A DNA stretch of 36,643 bases from a virus. Numbering within the stretch: position 1 is the first letter of the stretch; each line of letters starts with the position of its first letter. The notes under the pieces are model-generated. The model saw only the letters and a list, made by a program, of their open reading frames with translations, was not told where the DNA came from and made no database searches. Shown here one piece after another: positions 30,285 through 36,643 of this stretch. The stretch spans positions 1-36,643 of the IMG/VR virus record IMGVR_UViG_3300036716_000469; one strand, 5' to 3'. The translations under genes and the position numbers were made by a program.

Positions 30285-31841
30285 ATGGCTGTAGTTCAAA
30301 TATCACGAATTCAACACAGACGAGGTTTAAGTGACGATTTACCTCAATTAACATCAGCAGAACTTGGCTGGGTTATTAATCAACGTAAACTTTATATTGG
30401 AAACGGTTCTACTGTAGAAGGTGCTCCTAGCATCGGTAATACTGAAGTATTAACAGAGCATAGTAATATTTTAGGCGGTGCTACTAGTTATACATATAAA
30501 GGTGACAGAGCTGGTTATACAGCATCAAGCACATCAGCAAGAAGTTTACAATCTAAACTAGATGAACTAGTTAGTGTATTAGATTTTGGTGCCAAAGGCG
30601 ATGGTGCTACAGATGACACCGCGGCTATTAATAATGCTTTATATCAATTATATTGTGTACAAGAAACAAGTACAATTACAAGAAGAGTGTTATATTTTCC
30701 ACCAGGAACGTATCTGTTAACTTCAGATGAATTAAAAGTTCCAGCGTATGCTCATATGGTAGGTGCTGGGCAAGAAAAAACATTTATTAGGCAACAAACA
30801 GCATCGAGAAGTGTTTTAAGAACAGCAGATAGTGATCAGAATATATCTTCTAGTATAGGAACAGCATCAGCAGTAACACCGAGGTACATTACTGTAACAG
30901 GAATGACACTGCATCAGTCACTAGCATATAATGTTGCTATTATTGAACAATGTAACGAAGTAAGATTTAATAATGTAGGTTTTAAAGGAAGACTTTCAGC
31001 AGGACCGGCCACAGTTGGTAGTAAATATGCCTGTGTTAAATTAGATCAAACAGCAACTCATGTAACAAGTCAAGTTGTGTTTGATGGATGTGATTTTACA
31101 TTTAGTGAAATAGGTGTTATATCAGATGTAGCACATACAAATGTTGTATTTGACAAGTGCTCGTTTGCTTATTTGTATGAAGCATTTCGTATAGGCGAGA
31201 ACGTTAGTGGTAGTACATACGCCAAAGGACTAAGGATTCAAAATAGTCAGTTTGATAATATTACAGGTAGAGCTCTTTACATTTTTAATGGAAAAGCAGT
31301 TACATCATCATTTAATACTTACAAAGATTGTGCTACAAATTTAGTTGGAGCAGGCAATCCTATAACACCTGTTATTGAATTTAACCAAGACGGTAACGGT
31401 GCTTTTGGTGACTGGTTTGACAGAAACGACGCAGACGCTAATACTTTTCCTAGAATTGATCATAAAGGAAAAGAAATATACCAAGCACTAGCAGACAATC
31501 ATATTGGATATGGTTATTCAAAAGAGTTTGCTGGTAAGAAAATTATTTTAGCAGATAACCAAAGTTCAGCAATTACAACTGGTGTTGCTTTTGACAGATC
31601 AAAAGAAACAGGTTTAAAATTATCTTACACTATTAATAGAGGTGTTAGAAAAAGAACCGGTACATTACTTGTAACCAATTCAACAGCAGATAGTTCAATT
31701 GAAGACGATTTTATTGAAGAATCAGACGTTGGTGTTACTTTTACACTAGATAGAAGTGGAAGTGATACTAAATTGTTTTATGCTACAAACAACCAAGGCA
31801 ATACTGCCGATTTCTATTACAAAATAGAACGTAATTACTAA
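30285..31841 (+). CDS. Tail fibre/spike protein with pectate-lyase-like beta-helix
   Basis: The 518-residue protein begins with ISRIQHRRGLSDDLPQLTSA and then AELGWVINQRKLYIGNG, a short repeat-like module common at the start of phage fibre proteins. Residues about 95-115 (SVLDFGAKGDGATDDT) are the signature of the pectate lyase superfamily domain, followed by a parallel beta-helix (VVFDGCDFTFSEIG, VVFDKCSFAYLYE). A C-terminal beta domain ends it. These proteins bind or degrade host surface polysaccharide and act at the tip of the virion. A late promoter and an AAGGAG site precede it. No catalytic residues could be assigned, so binding without cleavage is possible. Confidence 0.85.
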   Translation: MAVVQISRIQHRRGLSDDLPQLTSAELGWVINQRKLYIGNGSTVEGAPSIGNTEVLTEHSNILGGATSYTYKGDRAGYTASSTSARSLQSKLDELVSVLDFGAKGDGATDDTAAINNALYQLYCVQETSTITRRVLYFPPGTYLLTSDELKVPAYAHMVGAGQEKTFIRQQTASRSVLRTADSDQNISSSIGTASAVTPRYITVTGMTLHQSLAYNVAIIEQCNEVRFNNVGFKGRLSAGPATVGSKYACVKLDQTATHVTSQVVFDGCDFTFSEIGVISDVAHTNVVFDKCSFAYLYEAFRIGENVSGSTYAKGLRIQNSQFDNITGRALYIFNGKAVTSSFNTYKDCATNLVGAGNPITPVIEFNQDGNGAFGDWFDRNDADANTFPRIDHKGKEIYQALADNHIGYGYSKEFAGKKIILADNQSSAITTGVAFDRSKETGLKLSYTINRGVRKRTGTLLVTNSTADSSIEDDFIEESDVGVTFTLDRSGSDTKLFYATNNQGNTADFYYKIERNY

Positions 31842-31856
31842 TTACATATACAAGGA

Positions 31857-32309
31857 ATGTTTGACCTTTCGTATCAAGAGAAAGTCAGGGCATGGCGTAA
31901 TTTTCGCTTAGAAGTGTCTTGGCTGGATAGAGATGTTATACTAAATCGTACAGCCAAATTGTGGGAAATGGCTCCTTTAGCCATGCCTCATCTTGCTTAT
32001 GATTTGCCTGATACGTGGCCGCAACCTTGGGACTTGATGTCATATCATTCTTTTGACGAAGTTGGTAAAACATTAGGAATATATTATACACTTTTTTTGA
32101 CAAATAGATTTGACAAACGGGACCTAGATGTAGTAATATATAACAATAAAGAAAGTTCAACATTGACCCCTACTGTCGATGTCTACAACAAATATACTCT
32201 TAATTGGAGTAATGGAGAAGTTGTAAATACTTCAGTAGTAAGAAATAGTTCCAATAATAGACTTTGGAGATACAATTATGTTGAACTTAGAACAGAGACG
32301 TACCTATAG
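31857..32309 (+). CDS. Unknown protein between tail fibre and nrdA
   Basis: The 150-residue product starts at an ATG with AAGGA only one base upstream, so the true start is uncertain; a later start is possible but none is clear. It is rich in Trp, Tyr and Leu (AWRNFRLEVSWLDRDVIL, then DTWPQPWDLMSYHSFDEVGK), with no transmembrane segment or catalytic motif. It resembles, in general look, small proteins next to tail-fibre genes of marine T4-like phages, which may be fibre chaperones or tail parts. Its end overlaps the longer reading of nrdA but not the preferred nrdA start at 32335. Confidence 0.62.
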   Translation: MFDLSYQEKVRAWRNFRLEVSWLDRDVILNRTAKLWEMAPLAMPHLAYDLPDTWPQPWDLMSYHSFDEVGKTLGIYYTLFLTNRFDKRDLDVVIYNNKESSTLTPTVDVYNKYTLNWSNGEVVNTSVVRNSSNNRLWRYNYVELRTETYL

Positions 32310-32334
32310 TAATTATCAACCGAAAGTAGGAAAT

Positions 32335-34668
32335 ATGGTGGCAATAAAACAAATTCAAATTCAAAAAAGAGATGGAATCAAAGAACCTTTAGATCTAGAA
32401 AAGATGCATAAGGTTGTTTTTCATGCTTGTGGCAACTTAGCAAATGTAAGTGCTAGTCAAGTAGAAATTAATAGTCATTTAAGTTTTTTCGACGGAATGA
32501 CAACTGTAGAAATACAAGAAACATTAATTAAAAGTGCCGCTGATCTAATTAGCGAAAATACACCCAACTATCAATACGTTGGTGGAAGATTAATATCATA
32601 TCATTTAAGAAAGATGGTTTATGGACAGTTTGAGCCATGGCACGTTTTAGATTTAGTTAAGAAAAACGTTGCTGAAGGCTATTACGACGCAGAACTATTA
32701 GAAAGTTACACAGAAGATGAATGGAATAAATTAAACAGTTTTATTAAACACTCGCGAGACGACAATTTAACTTATGCCGCAATGGAGCAGTTTAGAGGAA
32801 AGTACCTAGTACAAAATAGAGTTACTGGAGAACTTAAAGAAACACCTCAAATGACTTATTTGCTAATCGCCGCGACGTTGTTTGGCAAGTATCCAAAAGA
32901 AACAAGATTAAAATGGGTTAAAGATTATTATGATGCTATTAGCAATTTTGATCTAAGTTTACCCACGCCAGTTATGGCAGGAGTTAGAACACCCCAAAGA
33001 CAATTTAGTTCGTGTGTTCTTATTGAAACAGGTGATAGTTTAAATTCAATTAATGCTACTACAAGTTCTATTGTAAAGTACGTTAGTCAAAAGGCAGGTA
33101 TAGGAATAGGCGCAGGTTCTATTCGTGCTTTAGGCTCACCAATTAGGAAAGGCGACGCTTATCATACAGGTGTTGTTCCTTTTTATAAAATGTTTCAGGC
33201 CGCAACTAGAAGTTGTAGCCAAGGCGGTGTAAGAAATGGAGCCGCTACTCTTTACTATCCTGTTTGGCATTACGAAATTGAAGACTTATTAGTTTTAAAG
33301 AACAATAAAGGAACAGATGACAACCGTGTTAGACATATGGATTATGGTGTACAGTTTAATAAACTTATGTACGAACGATTAATCCAAGGTGGAAACATTA
33401 CGTTGTTCAGCCCACACGACGTTCCAGGGCTTTATGAATCATTTTTTGCTGATCAAGATAAGTTTAAAGAACTTTATGAAAAAGCAGAACGTATGACATC
33501 AATTCGCAAAAAGACTATTCCCGCTTCTAAATTGTTTGGTAATTTTATGGAAGAACGTAAAAATACCGGACGTATATACTTAATGAATGTTGATAATGCT
33601 AACGAGCATGGAGCATTTAAACAAGAAGTAGCACCTATTAAACAAAGTAATTTATGTTGTGAAATCGACTTACCAACTAAACCTTTAAATGATTTAAATG
33701 ATAACGAAGGTGAAATAGCACTATGTACTCTTTCAGCAATTAACTGGGGCAATATAAAAGATCCTAGGGATTTTCAATTGCCTTGTGAGTTAGCAGTAAG
33801 AGGGTTAGATGCTTTACTAGATTATCAAGATTATCCTGTTAAAGCCGCAGAAAATAGCACAATGAAAAGACGCCCATTAGGTGTTGGTATTATCAATCTT
33901 GCTTACTGGATGGCTAAACATGATATGACATATAGCAATCCTAATCTAGAAGTAATTGATAGATGGGCAGAAGCATGGAGTTACTACTTAATTAAAGCAA
34001 GTGCTGATTTGGCTGTAGAGCATGGTGCCTGTCCTGGAAACAACGAAACAAAATACGGTGATGGACTATTGCCAATCGACACTTATAAAAAAGATGTAGA
34101 TGAATTAGTTCCACACAAGGAACGTATGGCGTGGACAAGTTTGAGGAAACAACTTAAAGAAACAGGAATTAAGAATTCAACACTAATGGCACTTATGCCT
34201 GCCGAAACATCAGCACAAATTAGCAACAGCACTAATGGAATTGAGCCACCTAGGAGTTTAGTAAGTGTTAAACAAAGTAAACATGGTGTACTCAAACAAG
34301 TAGTACCAGGCATTGCCACACTTAAAAAGAAATATGAACTACTTTGGGACCAAGAATCCCCAGATGGTTATATTAAGATTATGGCAATATTACAAAAGTA
34401 TGTAGATCAAGGTATTAGTGTTAATACAAGTTACAATCCAGTACACCACGAAGATGAAAAAATACCAATGAGTACTATGCTTGGTCATCTTTTAACTTTT
34501 TATAAGTTTGGAGGTAAGCAGTTATATTATTTTAACACTTATGACGGTGCTGGCGAAATAGAAATCAAAGATATGGTCAATGAAGCAGAAGAAGTTACAA
34601 CATTTAATAGAAATGAATTTGACAGCGATGCTGAATATGACGAATATTGCGAATCTTGTGCTATTTAA
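32335..34668 (+). CDS. nrdA: Class Ia ribonucleoside-diphosphate reductase, large subunit
   Basis: NrdA reduces ribonucleoside diphosphates with NrdB and a thiol donor. From ATG 32335 the active-site residues all sit two positions after those of E. coli: C227 and C464 (the redox pair, in FSSCVL and ALCTLSA) and N439, C441 and E443 (in SNLCCEI). The radical-path YY occurs in KQLYYFNTYDG. The consistent offset supports this start over the earlier ATG at 32278, and AGG lies a few bases upstream. The C terminus ends in CESCAI, whose cysteines would be re-reduced by glutaredoxin. The product has 777 residues, the normal length. It forms an operon-like set with nrdB and the glutaredoxin gene. Confidence 0.96.
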   Translation: MVAIKQIQIQKRDGIKEPLDLEKMHKVVFHACGNLANVSASQVEINSHLSFFDGMTTVEIQETLIKSAADLISENTPNYQYVGGRLISYHLRKMVYGQFEPWHVLDLVKKNVAEGYYDAELLESYTEDEWNKLNSFIKHSRDDNLTYAAMEQFRGKYLVQNRVTGELKETPQMTYLLIAATLFGKYPKETRLKWVKDYYDAISNFDLSLPTPVMAGVRTPQRQFSSCVLIETGDSLNSINATTSSIVKYVSQKAGIGIGAGSIRALGSPIRKGDAYHTGVVPFYKMFQAATRSCSQGGVRNGAATLYYPVWHYEIEDLLVLKNNKGTDDNRVRHMDYGVQFNKLMYERLIQGGNITLFSPHDVPGLYESFFADQDKFKELYEKAERMTSIRKKTIPASKLFGNFMEERKNTGRIYLMNVDNANEHGAFKQEVAPIKQSNLCCEIDLPTKPLNDLNDNEGEIALCTLSAINWGNIKDPRDFQLPCELAVRGLDALLDYQDYPVKAAENSTMKRRPLGVGIINLAYWMAKHDMTYSNPNLEVIDRWAEAWSYYLIKASADLAVEHGACPGNNETKYGDGLLPIDTYKKDVDELVPHKERMAWTSLRKQLKETGIKNSTLMALMPAETSAQISNSTNGIEPPRSLVSVKQSKHGVLKQVVPGIATLKKKYELLWDQESPDGYIKIMAILQKYVDQGISVNTSYNPVHHEDEKIPMSTMLGHLLTFYKFGGKQLYYFNTYDGAGEIEIKDMVNEAEEVTTFNRNEFDSDAEYDEYCESCAI

Positions 34669-34680
34669 ATAAGTACATAT
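34666..34680 (+). promoter_or_regulatory. Late-like element upstream of nrdB
   Basis: TAAATAAGTACATAT begins with the TAA stop of nrdA and contains the 12-base word found at 23493. It lies 36 bases before the nrdB GTG. A promoter is plausible, but read-through from nrdA may serve as well. Confidence 0.35.
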
Positions 34681-34715
34681 TCGTAAAATAGAAACAACAA
34701 TCAAGGACTAATATA

Positions 34716-35849
34716 GTGAAGACAGTTTTTCAAACCGACGGAAAAAATAATCATACAACAGCAAAAGCATTCTTGGACCCGAAAGGTGGCGTAAATATAC
34801 AACGTTACGATACATTAAAATATAGACAATTTGATAAACTAACTGATAAGCAGTTGGGATTTTTTTGGAGGCCTGAAGAAGTTGATATCACTAAAGATCA
34901 AAAAGACTTTAAAGAGTTAACTCAATGGGAACAACACATTTTCACGTCAAATCTAAAACGTCAAATTCTTTTAGATAGTGTACAAGGTAGAGCACCAGCA
35001 GAAGCATTTGGTCCTATTGTAAGTTTGCCAGAATTGGAAAACTGGATTACTACTTGGACGTTTAGTGAAACAATTCACAGTAGAAGTTATACACATATTA
35101 TTCGTAATATTTACAGTAATCCTAGTCTTATTTTTGACGAAATGTTAGAGATACAAGAAATTGTAGATTGTGCTAAAAGTATTACAAAAGCATATGATTT
35201 GTTAATTTATAAATCAAAGTTATATGAATTACTAGGCGAAGGAACACATACAATTAACGGAAAGAAAGAAACGATTAAATTATATGAACTCAAGACGTTA
35301 CTATGGAAGTGCTTAATGAGTGTAAATATTCTCGAAGGCGTTCGTTTTTATGTTTCGTTTGCTTGTAGTTGGGCATTTGCCGAACTAAAGAAAATGGAAG
35401 GTAATGCTAAACTTATTAAGTTTATTGCTAGAGATGAAAATGTTCATCTAGCAAGTACACAAACTTTATTAAAAATATTACCAAATGACGACCCGGACTT
35501 TAAAACGATTGCTAAAGAAACAGAGCAAGAATGTATAGATATGTTTATGGATGCAGTACAACAAGAAAAAGACTGGGCAAATTATTTGTTTAAAGACGGA
35601 TCAATGATAGGATTAAATGCTGAATTATTAAACCAGTACGTAGATTGGATTGCTCATAGACGAATACTAGCAGTAAGTTTACCTAGTCCTATTAAAGTTC
35701 CAGCGGCAAATCCGTTACCGTGGACAGAGAAATGGATTGCTGGAAGTGATGTACAAGTAGCACCACAAGAAACAGAAATAAGTTCTTATATAATAGGCGG
35801 AACAATACAAGATGTCACTGAAGATACGTTTAGTGGTTTTAAATTATGA
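34716..35849 (+). CDS. nrdB: Class Ia ribonucleoside-diphosphate reductase, small subunit
   Basis: NrdB houses the di-iron centre and the tyrosyl radical. The ligands are D87, E118, H121, E207, E241 and H244, and the radical residue is Y125. Each is three positions after its E. coli counterpart (84, 115, 118, 204, 238, 241, 122), so all key residues are present. The 377-residue length is normal. It starts at a GTG with AAGGA 8 bases upstream; no closer ATG fits. nrdA lies just before it and the glutaredoxin gene after it. The radical Tyr in SETIHSRSYTHI makes this a tyrosyl-radical (class Ia-like) enzyme. Confidence 0.96.
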   Translation: MKTVFQTDGKNNHTTAKAFLDPKGGVNIQRYDTLKYRQFDKLTDKQLGFFWRPEEVDITKDQKDFKELTQWEQHIFTSNLKRQILLDSVQGRAPAEAFGPIVSLPELENWITTWTFSETIHSRSYTHIIRNIYSNPSLIFDEMLEIQEIVDCAKSITKAYDLLIYKSKLYELLGEGTHTINGKKETIKLYELKTLLWKCLMSVNILEGVRFYVSFACSWAFAELKKMEGNAKLIKFIARDENVHLASTQTLLKILPNDDPDFKTIAKETEQECIDMFMDAVQQEKDWANYLFKDGSMIGLNAELLNQYVDWIAHRRILAVSLPSPIKVPAANPLPWTEKWIAGSDVQVAPQETEISSYIIGGTIQDVTEDTFSGFKL

Positions 35850-35857
35850 AGGAAAAT

Positions 35858-36118
35858 ATGTTAACAGTATATACAAAAAATGTGTGCCCTTATTGTGTAA
35901 AAGCAAAAAACTTTTTAGATATAAAAGAAATAGCATACGAAACAATTAATATAGAAGAAGATATAAACGGGAGAAACTTTTTAGTAGATCAAGGCCTTAG
36001 GTCAGTCCCGCAAATTTTTGTAGGTAATAAGTTATTAGTTGCCGGTGGAGCCAACGAACTAGTTAGATTATCAACAGAAGAAATCAATGAAAGAATAGAA
36101 TCAATTCAAGGAGAATAA
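35858..36118 (+). CDS. Glutaredoxin
   Basis: The 86-residue protein has the classic CPYC active site (C10 and C13 in NVCPYCVKAKNF) followed by a cis-Pro element (RSVPQIFVG) and a GGANEL end, as in glutaredoxins such as phage NrdC. It would reduce the C-terminal cysteines of NrdA using glutathione. I place the start at ATG 35858 with AAGGA upstream. A reading from ATG 35846, overlapping the nrdB stop (ATGA), adds four residues and is possible. Its place directly after nrdB supports the reductase role. Confidence 0.92.
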   Translation: MLTVYTKNVCPYCVKAKNFLDIKEIAYETINIEEDINGRNFLVDQGLRSVPQIFVGNKLLVAGGANELVRLSTEEINERIESIQGE

Positions 36119-36119
36119 A

Positions 36120-36452
36120 ATGTTAGTAACAACAAGTTCTTATAAAGAAAACGATATCATCTGCTTTAGAATTACAACAGGTGAAGAAATTGTAGCAAAG
36201 TTAAAAGCAGAATCAGACACAACTTACACAGTTACAAAACCGTTAGCATTAGTTAATGGCCCAAAAGGTGTAGTTATGGTTCCTGCGATGGTAACTGTAG
36301 ATCAGCATAGTGAAATTACTTACAATAAGTCAGCAATTATTTCTGCTAGTGTTCCTACTAAAGCAGTTACAGGTAGTTACGTTGAAACAACCAGTGGTCT
36401 AGTTATGGCTACTACTTCTAACCCAAATAAACTAAAAACAAAAGTAAACTAA
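36120..36452 (+). CDS. Small conserved protein, possibly Sm-like
   Basis: The 110-residue product starts at an ATG one base after the glutaredoxin stop, with GGAG a few bases before it. The first 60 residues (DIICFRITTGEEIVAKLKAE, then TYTVTKPLALV) have the strand-turn-strand look of an Sm-like or small beta-barrel domain (G-E-E-I-V-A after a strand), and the tail is Thr/Ser-rich and probably flexible. From memory, similar proteins of unknown role occur near nrdAB in T4-like cyanophages. RNA binding would follow if the fold is right, but no catalytic or binding residues can be named. Confidence 0.65.
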   Translation: MLVTTSSYKENDIICFRITTGEEIVAKLKAESDTTYTVTKPLALVNGPKGVVMVPAMVTVDQHSEITYNKSAIISASVPTKAVTGSYVETTSGLVMATTSNPNKLKTKVN

Positions 36453-36455
36453 ACT

Positions 36456-36643
36456 TTGTCAAACTTAACAGTCAACTCTTGGGATGAATTTCAACCATTA
36501 CGAACTGTAATGGTAGGGTCAGTCTTTGAGGATAGTTTCTTAGACGGTATTAAGAATACAACTATTAAAAACGGTTTAGCAAAGATACTTCGAGAAACAA
36601 GAGAAGATATTGAATACTTTAAGCAAACATTAATAAGCCACGG
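36456..36643 (+). CDS. Amidinotransferase-like protein, N-terminal part (3' truncated)
   Basis: A reading from a TTG at 36456 continues to the end of the window (62 residues). It contains VNSWDEFQPLRTVMVGSVFE, which resembles the N-terminal strand of glycine/arginine amidinotransferases and related enzymes (pattern W(D/E)xLxxV(I/M)VG). A helical part follows (LAKILRETREDIEYFKQTL). The frame is in phase with the upstream gene but starts after its stop, and the ribosome-binding site is weak. Catalytic residues lie outside the window. The family call rests on one motif and position. Confidence 0.6.
   Translation, partial: MSNLTVNSWDEFQPLRTVMVGSVFEDSFLDGIKNTTIKNGLAKILRETREDIEYFKQTLISH

Noticed and set aside
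1-36643. tRNA genes, CRISPR arrays, insertion sequences or an integrase
   Set aside because: No cloverleaf-like segment, regularly spaced repeat, transposase motif or recombinase motif was found by eye. A tRNA scan would settle the first point.

Overview
The window reads as part of a T4-like marine myovirus genome from an AT-rich lineage, such as a phage of SAR11-type or picocyanobacterial hosts. Genes are packed tightly, many overlap by 1-4 bases (TAATG or ATGA junctions), and no gene-free stretch exceeds 300 bases. A UvsW helicase, class Ia ribonucleotide reductase, ThyX, a beta-helix tail-fibre protein and T4-type late promoter motifs all fit such a phage. The host is inferred only from base composition and gene content. 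No tRNA, rRNA, CRISPR array, insertion sequence or integrase was seen.

Layout. 1-4.5 kb (+): the end of a sugar-nucleotidyltransferase-like gene, thyX, a small cupin, a radical SAM protein, a glycosyltransferase and an FkbM-type methyltransferase, probably for glycan or surface modification plus dTMP supply. 4.5-8.5 kb (-): a four-gene unit led by a 2-oxoglutarate/Fe(II) oxygenase-like protein, including two tandem paralogues of unknown function. 8.6-15.4 kb (+): an MTA/SAH-type nucleosidase, an AAA ATPase, a terminator, then a replication/recombination block with a possible HARP-like protein, UvsW, a possible clamp-loader subunit, a zinc-finger protein and a miniature protein carrying landmarks of bacterial DNA polymerase III alpha. 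15.4-17.7 kb: a small membrane peptide, a radical SAM/SPASM protein, a 7Fe ferredoxin and a protein with a glycine-rich loop. 18.1-31.8 kb: a late region of virion-type proteins that also holds an inverted class 3 lipase, a KxDG nucleotidyltransferase/ligase-like protein, a P-loop kinase, a second SPASM-type radical SAM protein and an early-type PD-(D/E)XK nuclease. 32.3-36.6 kb: nrdA, nrdB, glutaredoxin, a possible Sm-like protein and the start of an amidinotransferase.

Two promoter grammars divide the window. TTGAC(A/C/T)-17-TATA(A/C)T promoters precede thyX, the nucleosidase, the AAA ATPase, the gene after uvsW and the nuclease. T4-late-like (T)ATAAATA or CTAAATA elements precede virion genes.

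Three system-level ideas stand out. (1) Three radical SAM proteins, a ferredoxin, a methyltransferase and a nucleosidase able in principle to remove 5'-deoxyadenosine and SAH could form a phage-borne SAM-chemistry kit. (2) Six late proteins share an N-terminal M-x-hydrophobic-x-E-hydrophobic signature resembling the T4 capsid-targeting sequence. They include the ligase-like protein and the kinase, suggesting a packaged, injected nucleic-acid end-repair pair. (3) A 188-residue mini-DnaE retains polymerase landmarks in canonical order.
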